Positions 29,045 through 38,156 of a DNA stretch of 64,000 bases are shown piece after piece; positions within the stretch are counted from its first letter, which is position 1, and every line of letters starts with the position of its first letter. The DNA lies in the NCBI RefSeq assembly GCF_039614765.1, contig NZ_CP154879.1, forward strand, positions 992,001 through 1,056,000, written 5' to 3'. Made by a program: the position numbers and the translations under genes. Below the pieces are notes generated by a model. It was not told where the DNA came from. It did no database searches and saw nothing but the letters and a program-made list of their open reading frames with translations. This DNA is from Castellaniella sp. MT123. GTDB taxonomy: Bacteria > Pseudomonadota > Gammaproteobacteria > Burkholderiales > Burkholderiaceae_B.

Positions 29045-29349
29045 GCGGGTTCTCCGGTCGTCACGATGCCATCCTTGAGTTTCTGGCTGGCATGAAAGGT
29101 CACCACCCGGCGGGCCGAGATGGGAATGACCTCGCCCGTCTTCGGGTTACGCCCGGGGCGCGGCGGTTTATTGCGCACCTGAAAACTGCCGAATCCCGAA
29201 AGTTTGACCTCGACCCCCTGAACCAGGGCATCGCGGACTTCGGAAAAGAACGTATCCACCACGTCCTTGGCTTCCCGTTTGTTCAGGCCCACGCGCTCGA
29301 ACAGCAGTTCGGCCAAGTGGGCTTTGGTCAGCGTCCGATCCGTATTCAC
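29041..29349 (-). CDS. ihfA: integration host factor subunit alpha
   Basis: A 102-residue DNA-bending protein of the HU/IHF fold: [49 protein letters not shown] and [18 protein letters not shown], with the proline-bearing beta arm. The start is GTG at 29349, preceded by AGGAG at 8 bp; a longer in-frame reading has no ribosome-binding site. It is encoded right after pheT, as in E. coli. Confidence 0.93.
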   Translation of the reverse strand: MNTDRTLTKAHLAELLFERVGLNKREAKDVVDTFFSEVRDALVQGVEVKLSGFGSFQVRNKPPRPGRNPKTGEVIPISARRVVTFHASQKLKDGIVTTGEPA

Positions 29350-29360
29350 CCGCAAATCTC

Positions 29361-31766
29361 CTATGTACGCAACCGGGCCCCATGCGCCTGGGACAGAGCC
29401 TCGGTCAGACGTTGCATGCAGTATTCTATCTGGCGCTCGTCGAGCGTCGCATCCTGCCCCTGGAACCAGAAACGCAAGGCCAGGCTGCGTTGTTCCGCGG
29501 AAGACGCATCGCGCCAAATGTCGAACAGTTTAATGTCTTTGACGACCGCGAGTGCGGCATCGGCCGCGATCTGGTGTTCAAGTGTATCAAGCAGGGCCTG
29601 CCATGGCAGCCGGGCATCGACCCAGATCGCCAGATCGCGCACCACGACCGGCTGCCTGGACAGATCGGCCGACTGCGGAAAGACGCGTTCGGACACGGCG
29701 TCGGCATCCAGTTCGAAGACCACCGGTGCATGCGCCAGATCCAGCGCCTGCGCCCAGCGCGGGTGAACTTCGCCCAGCCACCCGATCGGCCGCCCGTCCA
29801 GCAGCAGCCGGGCGCTGCGCCCGGGATGCAGCGCGGGATGGCTGGCGGCCTCGCAGCGCAACCCGGCGGCGCGAGCCCCCAGCAGGGATTCGAGATCGCG
29901 CTTCATGTCGAAGAAATCGACGGGGCGCACGGCTTCACCCCACTGTTCGGGCAGGGCCGGCCCCCAGGCCGCGGCTGCCAGATGGGTGGGCTGCGCCACA
30001 CCGGCCACGGACAGGTCGCCGTCGGCCACGGATGCGTCCCGCGCAAAGACACGGCCCAGTTCGAACACGCGGACCCGGGTCTGGCGGTGCTTGGCGTTGT
30101 GCGCGATGTTGGCAAGCAGCCCGCCGATCAGCCCGGATCGCATCACCGCCAGCTGGCTGGCGATCGGATTGAGCAGCCGGATCGGCTGTTCATTGCCGCA
30201 GTAGTCGCGTTCCCAGGCCTCTTCGACGAAGGAAAAATTGATGACCTCCTGGTAATCCAGCGCCGCCATGGACGCGCGCATGGCATGCGGACCGTACAGG
30301 GTTTCGGGCTGGGCCCGCATCAGGGCGGGCGCGACCGGCGGCAGGTCGGGGATCCGGTCGAAGCCGTAAATGCGGGCGACCTCCTCGATCAGGTCTTCTT
30401 CGAGGTTCAGATCGAAGCGGGCCGCCGGCGGGGTCACCAGGAAGTCCTCTCCGTGGTGTGCGAATTCGAACCCCAGGCTCGCGAAGATGCCGGTGATCTG
30501 CTCGGCCGACAGGTCGATCCCCAGCACACGCACGCAGCGCGACAGGCGCATGCGCACGGGGGCGCGGGACGGCAGCCGGAGGATCTGGTCATCCAGGGGG
30601 CCCGCCTGCCCGCCGCAGATATCCAGAATCAGCTGCGTCATGATGTCCAGATGCGCGGGAATGGTGGAAAAATCCACGCCCCGCTCGAAGCGGTGTCCGG
30701 CCTCGGACGTGAGTTTGAAGCGGCGCGTCAGGCCCATGATGGCCTCGGGCCACCAGAATGCCCCTTCCAGATAGACGTCCGTGGTGTCCAGCGTAACGGC
30801 CGAGGCGTTGCCCCCCATGACGCCGGCCAGGCTTTCCAGCGCCTGGTCGGTGGCGACGACGCCCACGTCGGGCGCCAGCGCGACGGTCTGGCCATTGAGC
30901 AATTCCAGCTGCTCGCCCTCGCGCGCCCAGCGCACGGTCAGGCCACCCTGAATGCGCCGCAGATCGAACACATGGGTCGGCCGGCCCAATTCCAGCATGA
31001 CGTAGTTGGAAATATCGACCAGCGCCGACACGCAACGCTGCCCCGCGCGTTCCAGGCGGGATTTCATCCAGTCGGGCGTGGCGGCACGGGCATTCACGCC
31101 GCGCACGATCCGGCCCGCAAAGCGGCCGCACAGGTCCGGCGCCTGAACCTGAACCGGCAGACGGTCCTGGATCGTCACCGGCACGGCGGGGACTTCGGGC
31201 GCGCGCAGCGCGCAACCCGTCAGGGCGGCGACTTCCCGCGCCACGCCCAGGATGGACAGGCAGTCCGCCCGGTTGGGGGTGAGCTTCAGGGTGAAGATCG
31301 TATCGTCCAGATCCAGGGCGGCCCGGATATCGGTGCCCGGGGTCAGGTCGGCGGGCAATTCCAGCAAACCGGAATGATCCTGGGACAGCCCCAGCTCGCG
31401 CGCCGAGCACAGCATGCCGCGGGACTCGACCCCGCGCATCTTGACCGGCCCGATCTTCATGCCGCCAGGCAGTTCGGCACCGACGCGTGCGAGCGGCACT
31501 ACGAGGCCAGCAGCGGCGTTGGGCGCGCCGCAGACGATCTGCAGTGCGGAGCCAGTGCCATCATCGACCTGGCAGACACGCAGTTTGTCGGCGTTGGGAT
31601 GGGGTTCGGCGGACACGATGCGCGCCACAACCACGCCCGCGAACGGCGGCGCGTAGGGATCGGCGTCCTCGACCTCCAGGCCGGCCATGGTCAGCCGGTG
31701 GGACAGGGCTTCGCTGTCGATGTCGGGATTGGCCCAGGCACGCAGCCATGATTCTGGAAATTGCAT
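29361..31766 (-). CDS. pheT: phenylalanyl-tRNA synthetase beta subunit
   Basis: An 801-residue protein of normal length. The N-terminal OB-fold EMAP-like domain ([20 protein letters not shown]), the B3/B4 editing region, the B5 domain and the C-terminal anticodon-binding ferredoxin fold ([20 protein letters not shown]) are all present. The ATG at 31766 (MQFPESWL) is canonical. It is 25 bp downstream of pheS and 11 bp before ihfA. Confidence 0.95.
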   Translation of the reverse strand: MQFPESWLRAWANPDIDSEALSHRLTMAGLEVEDADPYAPPFAGVVVARIVSAEPHPNADKLRVCQVDDGTGSALQIVCGAPNAAAGLVVPLARVGAELPGGMKIGPVKMRGVESRGMLCSARELGLSQDHSGLLELPADLTPGTDIRAALDLDDTIFTLKLTPNRADCLSILGVAREVAALTGCALRAPEVPAVPVTIQDRLPVQVQAPDLCGRFAGRIVRGVNARAATPDWMKSRLERAGQRCVSALVDISNYVMLELGRPTHVFDLRRIQGGLTVRWAREGEQLELLNGQTVALAPDVGVVATDQALESLAGVMGGNASAVTLDTTDVYLEGAFWWPEAIMGLTRRFKLTSEAGHRFERGVDFSTIPAHLDIMTQLILDICGGQAGPLDDQILRLPSRAPVRMRLSRCVRVLGIDLSAEQITGIFASLGFEFAHHGEDFLVTPPAARFDLNLEEDLIEEVARIYGFDRIPDLPPVAPALMRAQPETLYGPHAMRASMAALDYQEVINFSFVEEAWERDYCGNEQPIRLLNPIASQLAVMRSGLIGGLLANIAHNAKHRQTRVRVFELGRVFARDASVADGDLSVAGVAQPTHLAAAAWGPALPEQWGEAVRPVDFFDMKRDLESLLGARAAGLRCEAASHPALHPGRSARLLLDGRPIGWLGEVHPRWAQALDLAHAPVVFELDADAVSERVFPQSADLSRQPVVVRDLAIWVDARLPWQALLDTLEHQIAADAALAVVKDIKLFDIWRDASSAEQRSLALRFWFQGQDATLDERQIEYCMQRLTEALSQAHGARLRT

Positions 31767-31791
31767 GATTCGGATTCCGTATCGCGAGAGC

Positions 31792-32814
31792 CTAGACGTT
31801 GAACTGACGCAGGAAGCGCAGGTCGCCCTCGAAGAACTGGCGCAGGTCGTTGACGCCATAGCGCAGCATGGTCAGGCGCTCGAGACCCGAGCCGAAGGCA
31901 AAGCCGATGTAGCGTTCCGGATCCAGGCCGAAATTGCGCACGACTTGGGGATGGACCTGCCCGGAGCCGGAGATTTCCAGCCAGCGGCCCTGGTTCGGCC
32001 CCGAGGTGAACATCATGTCGATCTCGGCCGACGGTTCCGTGAACGGGAAGAAGGACGGACGAAAGCGCAGCGTCAGGTCATCGGTTTCGAAGAAGGCACG
32101 CAGGAAATTGGTGTAGACGCCCTTCAGGTCGGCGAAGGAGATGTCCTCGGCGATCCAGAGGCCTTCGACCTGATGAAACATGGGCGAATGGGTGGCGTCG
32201 CTGTCCACGCGGTAAGTGCGCCCCGGGGCGATCACCTTGATGGGCGGGGTGTTCATGCGCGCGTAGCGCACCTGCATGGGGCTGGTGTGCGTGCGCAGCA
32301 CCAGCGGCAGCCCGCCCGCATCCTGCATGTCCACGTAGAACGTGTCCTGCATGGAACGCGCCGGATGATTTTCCGGATTGTTCAAGGCGGTGAAGTTGGT
32401 CCAGTCGTTCTCGATTTCGGGGCCGTCGGCCACGTCGAAACCGATCGACCGGAAAATCTGCTCGACGCGCTGCCAGGTGCGGATCACGGGGTGGATGCCG
32501 CCCGTGCCACGCCCGCGACCCGGCAAGGTCACGTCGATGGTTTCCGCAGCCAGTCGCTGATCGAGCACGGCCTGCGCCATTTCGGCACGGCGCGCATTCA
32601 GCAGGGCTTCGACCTGCTGCTTGGCTTCGTTGATCAGCGCCCCCCGGGTGCGCTTTTCCTCGCCCTGCAGGCCGGCGAGCCCCTTGAGCAGCGCGGTCAG
32701 CGACCCCTGCTTGCCCAGGAATGCGGCCTTTTCATTTTCCAGGGTCGCCGCGTCCCGCGCTTGTGCGAAACGATCCCGGGCCTGGGCGATCAGCTCGTCG
32801 AGCGTCGTGTTCAT
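31792..32814 (-). CDS. pheS: phenylalanyl-tRNA synthetase alpha subunit
   Basis: A 340-residue catalytic subunit. An N-terminal coiled coil is followed by class II motifs: motif 2 around [20 protein letters not shown] and motif 3 [15 protein letters not shown]. The ATG at 32814 follows GGAAG. Immediately upstream is a perfect hairpin with a T-run and a Phe-codon-rich spacer in frame with pheS, which suggests attenuation by Phe-tRNA charging. Confidence 0.95.
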   Translation of the reverse strand: MNTTLDELIAQARDRFAQARDAATLENEKAAFLGKQGSLTALLKGLAGLQGEEKRTRGALINEAKQQVEALLNARRAEMAQAVLDQRLAAETIDVTLPGRGRGTGGIHPVIRTWQRVEQIFRSIGFDVADGPEIENDWTNFTALNNPENHPARSMQDTFYVDMQDAGGLPLVLRTHTSPMQVRYARMNTPPIKVIAPGRTYRVDSDATHSPMFHQVEGLWIAEDISFADLKGVYTNFLRAFFETDDLTLRFRPSFFPFTEPSAEIDMMFTSGPNQGRWLEISGSGQVHPQVVRNFGLDPERYIGFAFGSGLERLTMLRYGVNDLRQFFEGDLRFLRQFNV

Positions 32815-32825
32815 AGTTTCTTCCA

Positions 32826-32860
32826 AAACGCAAACGGAGCCCGAACGAGCTCCGTTTGCG
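32826..32860 (-). terminator. hairpin with T-run before pheS (attenuator or rplT terminator)
   Basis: 12-bp perfect arms (cgcaaacggagc at 32829-32840 and gctccgtttgcg at 32849-32860) with an 8-base loop, followed on the minus strand by TTTT and then the pheS ribosome-binding site. It has the layout of the E. coli pheST attenuator, which also lies between rplT and pheS. No competing antiterminator helix was worked out. Confidence 0.7.
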
Positions 32861-32892
32861 ATGAAACAGAATCGAAAACGAAACTGGTTCGG

Positions 32893-33252
32893 TCAGACTG
32901 CCAGTGCGGATTTCGCCTGGGCCACAATGGCGGCAAAGCCGGCCTTGTCGCGCACGGCCATGTCGGCCAGGACCTTGCGATCGAGTTCGATCGAGGCCTT
33001 CTTCAGACCGGCGATGAACACGCTGTAGGTCACGCCGAGTTCACGGCAGCCCGCATTGATGCGGGTGATCCACAGGGCGCGGAAGGTGCGCTTTTTATTG
33101 CGGCGATCGCGGTAGGCGTACTGGCCGGCACGCATGACCGCCTGTTTGGCGACCCGGAAGACATTACCGCGGCGACCACGGTAGCCCTTGGCGGCCTTGA
33201 TGACTTTTTTATGGCGTGCACGAGCTGTGACGCCGCGTTTGACGCGAGGCAT
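32893..33252 (-). CDS. rplT: 50S ribosomal protein L20
   Basis: A 119-residue, very basic protein ([40 protein letters not shown]) of exact L20 type. It binds 23S rRNA early in 50S assembly and, in other bacteria, represses the rpmI-rplT message. It lies 13 bp after rpmI. Confidence 0.97.
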   Translation of the reverse strand: MPRVKRGVTARARHKKVIKAAKGYRGRRGNVFRVAKQAVMRAGQYAYRDRRNKKRTFRALWITRINAGCRELGVTYSVFIAGLKKASIELDRKVLADMAVRDKAGFAAIVAQAKSALAV

Positions 33253-33265
33253 GAGAGATCTCCGA

Positions 33266-33463
33266 TCAGGCGAAAGGCAACATCGCCTTCACGGAGGCAA
33301 CGTTCGTTTCATGGACAGCAGCCGAACCACGCAGCTGGCGTTTGTTCTTTGTGGTTTTCTTGGTCAGGATATGACGCTTGAAAGCCTGGCCGCGCTTGAT
33401 GGAACCACTGCCGCGCACCTTAAAGCGCTTGGAAGCGCCTTTTTTGCTCTTCATCTTGGGCAT
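33266..33463 (-). CDS. rpmI: 50S ribosomal protein L35
   Basis: A 65-residue basic protein ([20 protein letters not shown] ... RHILTKK). The ATG at 33463 is chosen; an open in-frame stretch to 33610 is leader sequence. Unusually, infC is not directly upstream: it lies about 11 kb to the right, so rpmI-rplT must use a promoter in the 211-bp gap 33464-33674. Confidence 0.95.
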   Translation of the reverse strand: MPKMKSKKGASKRFKVRGSGSIKRGQAFKRHILTKKTTKNKRQLRGSAAVHETNVASVKAMLPFA

Positions 33464-33674
33464 GACGATTACTCTGTTGGCTTGGCGAATCCAGGTGGCC
33501 CGACAGACCGGACGCTTGGATGACCTGCAATTCGCAAACATGATGAACCCGACATGCGCAACCAGCATGACCGGGCCTTTTTCCACGACCCCAAAAAATT
33601 TCGAACACAAAACCCGATCGGTTGTGCACGAATTTGATGTGAGTACCCGGAAAAGCCCTTGATTATAGGATGAT

Positions 33675-33923
33675 TTACTCGGTTTTGTCGAACTGTTGTT
33701 CCAGTGCGTGTACCCGGGTCTCCAGGGAATCGACCCGTTCCAGCGCGCGCGCCAGCAGATCGGCCTGCACGTCGAACTCTTCGCGGGTGATCAGATCCAT
33801 GCGGGCAAAGGTCTGCGTCATGAGTGCCTTCATGTTGCGCTCGATGTCGGCGGCGGGCGTTTTGGCCAGCAAATCCGACATGTTCTTCTGGAAATCCTCG
33901 AACCACTGATTGGGGGCGATCAT
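33675..33923 (-). CDS. ubiK: ubiquinone biosynthesis accessory factor UbiK
   Basis: An 82-residue protein of the YqiC/BMFP family: an amphipathic N-terminal helix ([20 protein letters not shown]) and a C-terminal coiled coil ([20 protein letters not shown] then [10 protein letters not shown]) that trimerises. UbiK supports the soluble Ubi complex in aerobic ubiquinone synthesis. GGAGG precedes the ATG at 33923. It is 28 bp downstream of the glnK-side comM start region on the opposite reading order, that is, encoded on the same strand just before comM's end. Confidence 0.85.
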   Translation of the reverse strand: MIAPNQWFEDFQKNMSDLLAKTPAADIERNMKALMTQTFARMDLITREEFDVQADLLARALERVDSLETRVHALEQQFDKTE

Positions 33924-33951
33924 CGCAGCCTCCTGAATGGAAAGCTTCATT

Positions 33952-35475
33952 TTACCTGCCTGGACGCGGTGCCCCCGCGTCCGGGCGGAACTGAATCGCC
34001 TCCGCCAGCTGCGCCACGCCGATCCCCGGCATGCCCTGCAAGTCCGCCAGGGTCCGAGCCACCCGAAGGATGCGCTGCGTGGCACGCGCCGACCATCCCC
34101 AGGCCTCGACGGTTCTGGCCAGCAGCACCCTCCCTGGCGCATCCAGAGCCCCATGGGCCACCAGCCCTGGCGCATCCAGCCGGGCATTCAGGCTGCCCTG
34201 GCGATCCAGCTGGACCCGATGCGCCGCCTGCACCCGGGTGCGGATCGCCACGGACGATTCGCCCGCCGGCGCTTCATGCCAGGCGCCTTCGATGGCCAAA
34301 TTCACATGCAGGTCGATGCGGTCCAGCAGCGGCCCGGACACCTGTGCGCGATACCGCGCAATCCGTTCCTGGGGGCAGCGGCAGGACTGGCGGGGATGGC
34401 CCAGCCAGCCGCAGGGACAGGGATTCATGGCCGCGACCAGCTGAAAGCGCGCCGGAAAATGGCAGCTGCCCGCCGCCCGTGCGACGGTGACGGTGCCCGT
34501 CTCCAGCGGCTCACGCAGGGCCTCCAGCGCGCGGCGGTCGAATTCGGGCAGCTCATCCAGGAACAGCACACCGTGATGAGCCAGACTGATCTCGCCTGGC
34601 CGGGGATGCGCGCCGCCTCCCACCAGCGCCGGCATGGACGCGCCATGGTGTGGAGCCCTGAATGGCGGCTGCACCGGCAAGGCGCGCAGAGGACTCACCA
34701 GCCCCTGCACGGCCGCCACCTCCAGCGCCTGCCACCGCGAGAGCGGCGGCAAAAGCCCCGGCATCCGCTGGGCCAGCATACTCTTGCCCACCCCGGGCGG
34801 CCCCGTCATGATCAGACTGTGGCCGCCGGCGGCGGCGATCTCCAGGGCGCGACGCGCCGCCGCCTGGCCGCGCACGTCGGCCATGCAGGGTACCGGCCCG
34901 GAAGCACCACTCAGGGTCGCAGGCTCGGCGGGCGGCAAAGGCTCGAGCCCCGCGAAATGCGCCACGACCTGGTCCAGACCGGATGCGGCCAGCACCCGCA
35001 GGCCGGGCACCAGGGCAGCGATGCCCGCTGCGGGCGGCGCCATGATCAGGGTCGCGTCCGGATCATCCCGCGCAACCGCCAGCGCGATTGCGAGGGCCGA
35101 ATCGGCCGGCACCAGCGCGCCCGTCAAGGACAGTTCGCCCGCCAGCACGTAATGTCGCACGTCGGGGCTGCGCCCCTGCGCATCGGCCACCTGCCCCGAC
35201 GCCAGCAACACACCCAGGGCGATCGGCAAGTCGAACCGCCCGGACTCCTTCGGCAGGTCGGCGGGCGCGAGATTCGCCGTGATCCGCCCTGCGGGAAATT
35301 CAAAGCCACAGCTGAGGATCGCGGAACGCACCCGCTCGCGGCTTTCGCGCACCCCCGCGCCGGGCAGACCCACCAGGGAAAACGTCGGCAGGCCGGCCCC
35401 GACATGCACCTCGACCTGGACAGGCCGGGCCTGCAAGCCGAAGAGTGCCCGGCTGGCCAGCACCGCAAGCGACAT
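33952..35475 (-). CDS. comM: YifB/ComM Mg-chelatase-like AAA+ ATPase
   Basis: A 507-residue protein. The N-terminal Lon-protease-like domain (LVGLPGAGVRESRERVRSAI) is followed by an AAA+ module with Walker A GPPGVGKSM, Walker B GVLFLDELPEF and a cysteine cluster (CPCGWLGHPRQSCRCP), then a C-terminal Mg-chelatase domain. ComM is a hexameric helicase that helps branch migration during natural transformation. The ATG at 35475 (MSLAVLASRAL) is the family start. It lies upstream of ubiK on the same strand. Confidence 0.9.
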   Translation of the reverse strand: MSLAVLASRALFGLQARPVQVEVHVGAGLPTFSLVGLPGAGVRESRERVRSAILSCGFEFPAGRITANLAPADLPKESGRFDLPIALGVLLASGQVADAQGRSPDVRHYVLAGELSLTGALVPADSALAIALAVARDDPDATLIMAPPAAGIAALVPGLRVLAASGLDQVVAHFAGLEPLPPAEPATLSGASGPVPCMADVRGQAAARRALEIAAAGGHSLIMTGPPGVGKSMLAQRMPGLLPPLSRWQALEVAAVQGLVSPLRALPVQPPFRAPHHGASMPALVGGGAHPRPGEISLAHHGVLFLDELPEFDRRALEALREPLETGTVTVARAAGSCHFPARFQLVAAMNPCPCGWLGHPRQSCRCPQERIARYRAQVSGPLLDRIDLHVNLAIEGAWHEAPAGESSVAIRTRVQAAHRVQLDRQGSLNARLDAPGLVAHGALDAPGRVLLARTVEAWGWSARATQRILRVARTLADLQGMPGIGVAQLAEAIQFRPDAGAPRPGR

Positions 35476-35627
35476 GACGCCTCCCCGCATCCGAACCGTT
35501 TGACGCACTATAGGCCGCGCCTGGACCCTTCGGAGTTCGGAAGGATGAAATTGTCCCGGAAGCCAGGGGTCGGCATCCGGCCATGCGAAGCGGGTTGGCT
35601 ATGGCGGGCGGCCAGGGGGCGGATACG

Positions 35628-35652
35628 GAAAAGGGCGCCAAAGCGCCCTTTT
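35628..35652. terminator. bidirectional-looking hairpin terminator
   Basis: aagggcgc (35631-35638) and gcgccctt (35643-35650) form a perfect 8-bp stem with a 4-base loop; gaa precedes it and ttcc follows, so weak T-runs exist on both strands. It most likely ends the lipoprotein transcript on the minus strand, between that gene and comM. Confidence 0.65.
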
Positions 35653-35706
35653 CCTCACGTCTGATCCAGCCGCCTCACAAAGGAATGGCCGGATCAGGAG
35701 CCCGGC

Positions 35707-36099
35707 TTACTTGGTGCCGTTGCCGATCGCGCCCTGGATGGCGGAATCAGCCTTGGCGGCACCTTCCTTCACGGATTCGCGCGCGCTATTGGCGGCCTCG
35801 CCGGCCTTTTCAGCCAGTTGCCCCGCCTTGTCGGCGACAGCATGGCCCACTTCAGCGGCCTTGTCCTTGGCTTGTCCGGCCGATTCCTTGATCTTGTCCT
35901 GCATGGACTGCTGATCGGCCGGCGCGCTTTGCGGCGTCTGAGGGGCGGCCGGCTGGCCTTGCGGCGCGGGCGCCGGCGTGGTCGCGGGCGCGGGCTCTGT
36001 GGCGGGGGCCTTGGGCGACTCGCTCTTGGAGCACGCGGCCAGCAGGCTCAGCGATGCGACCACGGCGGCTAGAGTCAGCGTTTTACGCGTCATGTTCAT
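35707..36099 (-). CDS. lipoprotein with Ala/Lys-rich helical repeat region
   Basis: A 130-residue protein. The signal peptide ends in LLAAC (lipidated Cys23), followed by a Pro/Ala-rich linker (about 30-65) and a helical region with repeated AxxKAxE-type segments (DKAAEVGHAVADKAGQLAEK, EAANSARESVKEGAAKADSA), like LEA- or CsbD-type stress proteins. Function unknown; envelope location is likely. It is a single-gene unit ending in the hairpin at 35628. Confidence 0.72.
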   Translation of the reverse strand: MNMTRKTLTLAAVVASLSLLAACSKSESPKAPATEPAPATTPAPAPQGQPAAPQTPQSAPADQQSMQDKIKESAGQAKDKAAEVGHAVADKAGQLAEKAGEAANSARESVKEGAAKADSAIQGAIGNGTK

Positions 36100-36509
36100 G
36101 ATTTTCCCTATTCAAGATTCCGCTGCCAACGCATGGCGGATCGTTATTGACATGTCCGGCTTGTGTAACGGCCGGGTTGGTTACAATTCTAGCGCCCAGC
36201 TGACAAGGGTAAACCCTGACCTGTAATCACTGATTTCACAGGCAGAGCCCATCACCCACCGCTTCCGCTGCGAGCCCCATAGGGGAAATGACCCAGGTCT
36301 TCCGCTGGGTGTGCCCCAGCCCCATCAACAACTGGACACAAAACGCCGGGTGGACGCCACGCCCGACTGCACGCCGTCCATGTCCGGCGACCAATCATCC
36401 TCGCACCATGTCGGCGCAATCCAGTCGCCCTGACGCACCAAACCAGGGCATCACACGAGATGACCAGCGGCCTGGCACCCGGAAAGGCGCCTTTACAGTG
36501 AAATAAACC
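36100..36509. other. regulatory gap upstream of glnK
   Basis: No gene is supported here. The stretch holds the start region of the lipoprotein gene on the left and two weak NtrC-like dyads on the right: GCACCATGTCGGCGC (36403-36417) and a half-site GCACCA with AGGGCA (36435-36450). Both lie about 60-110 bp upstream of the sigma-54 promoter, the usual enhancer distance, but they match only partly. Confidence 0.4.
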
Positions 36510-36527
36510 TGGCATGCCCCTTGCTTT
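36510..36527 (+). promoter_or_regulatory. sigma-54 (RpoN) promoter of glnK-amtB
   Basis: TGGCATGCCCCTTGCTTT fits the -24/-12 consensus TGGCAYR-N4-TTGCW with the required GG and GC doublets spaced 10 bp apart. It lies 36 bp upstream of the glnK start codon, so the operon should be switched on by NtrC under nitrogen limitation. Confidence 0.88.
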
Positions 36528-36541
36528 GAACTGTTCCATAG

Positions 36542-36901
<360 letters not shown>

Positions 36902-36926
36902 CCCACGCCAACAGGAGCATTGAATC

Positions 36927-38156
36927 ATGGACAAGACGGATGTCGTTTGGGTGATGGTTTCGACCTTGCTGGTCTGGCTGATGTGCATGCCCGGACTTGC
37001 GCTTTTCTACGGCGGGCTGGCGCGCGGTCGCCATGTGCTGTCGGTCATGAGCCAGACGCTGGGCGCCTGCGCGCTGGCGACGGTCCTGTGGTTCCTGTAT
37101 GGATATTCGCTGGCCTTCACGACGGGCTTTGGCGGGCTTGGTGGCTTCACGCGGCTGGGCCTGGCCGGTCTCTACCTTCCGGGCGCCAGCACCACCCTGC
37201 CCCTGACGGGCTCGATCCCCGAGCTGCTGTTCTCTCTATTTCAGGCGACCTTTGCCGCCATCACCTGCGGACTGGTGACGGGCAGCATTGCCGAGCGGGC
37301 CCGTTTTGGCGCCGTCCTGTGCTACATCGGGATCTGGTTCACCCTGGGATATCTACCGATCGCGCACATGGTCTGGGCCGAGGACGGCTGGCTGCATCTG
37401 CTCGGGGCGCTGGACTTCGCGGGTGGCACCGTCGTGCACATCAGCGCCGGGGCGGCGGGTCTGGTGGCCGCACGCTACCTGGGACCGCGCCGGGGATTCG
37501 GCCGGCAGGCCATGCCCCCGCACAGCCTGCCGCTGAACCTGAGCGGCGCCGCGCTGCTCTGGGTCGGCTGGTTCGGATTCAACGGCGGGTCGGCCCTGGC
37601 AGCCAACGAACAGGCCGTCCTGGCCGTCGCCAATACCCTGTTGGCCGCCGCCGCCGGGGTCCTGGCCTGGGCGCTGGCCGAACGACTGCTCAAAGGCAAG
37701 GCATCGCTGCTGGGCGCAGCGTCAGGCGGGATTGCCGGCCTGGTCGGCATCACGCCGGCTGCGGGATTCGTGGCGCCGGGCGCCGCGCCGATCATTGGCG
37801 CATTGGCCGCCTGGGCGGCGCTCTATGGCGTCAGCGGCCTCAAACGCCGCCTGGGCATCGATGATTCCTTCGATGTCTTCGGCATCCATGCCGTGGGTGG
37901 AATCGTCGGCGCGATCCTGACTGGCGTGTTCTATTCCCGTATGCTGGGCGGCCCCGGCCCGGAAGGCTTTTTTGCCCTGCTGCACCAGACCTGGCTGCAA
38001 GCGGTTGCCGCGGCCGCCAGTCTGATCTGGGCGGGACTGAGCTCGGCTATCGCGGTGTTCGCGGCGGATCGTCTGATCGGGATGCGCGCCACAGCGGAAA
38101 ACGAAAGCCAGGGCCTGGACCAGGCGGATCACGGCGAAACCGCCTACCCAGCCTGA
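36927..38156 (+). CDS. amtB: ammonium transporter AmtB
   Basis: A 409-residue polytopic protein with about eleven transmembrane helices. FYGGLARGRHVLSVM, DFAGGTVVHISAGAAGLV (first pore histidine) and DVFGIHAVGGIVGAILTGVF (second pore histidine) are the Amt signatures. There is no cleavable signal beyond the first helix. It conducts ammonium under GlnK control. Its stop overlaps the convergent EAL-GGDEF gene by 13 bp. Confidence 0.95.
   Translation: MDKTDVVWVMVSTLLVWLMCMPGLALFYGGLARGRHVLSVMSQTLGACALATVLWFLYGYSLAFTTGFGGLGGFTRLGLAGLYLPGASTTLPLTGSIPELLFSLFQATFAAITCGLVTGSIAERARFGAVLCYIGIWFTLGYLPIAHMVWAEDGWLHLLGALDFAGGTVVHISAGAAGLVAARYLGPRRGFGRQAMPPHSLPLNLSGAALLWVGWFGFNGGSALAANEQAVLAVANTLLAAAAGVLAWALAERLLKGKASLLGAASGGIAGLVGITPAAGFVAPGAAPIIGALAAWAALYGVSGLKRRLGIDDSFDVFGIHAVGGIVGAILTGVFYSRMLGGPGPEGFFALLHQTWLQAVAAAASLIWAGLSSAIAVFAADRLIGMRATAENESQGLDQADHGETAYPA

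Noticed and set aside
29382-31751. 789-codon plus-strand frame
   Set aside because: Antisense of pheT.
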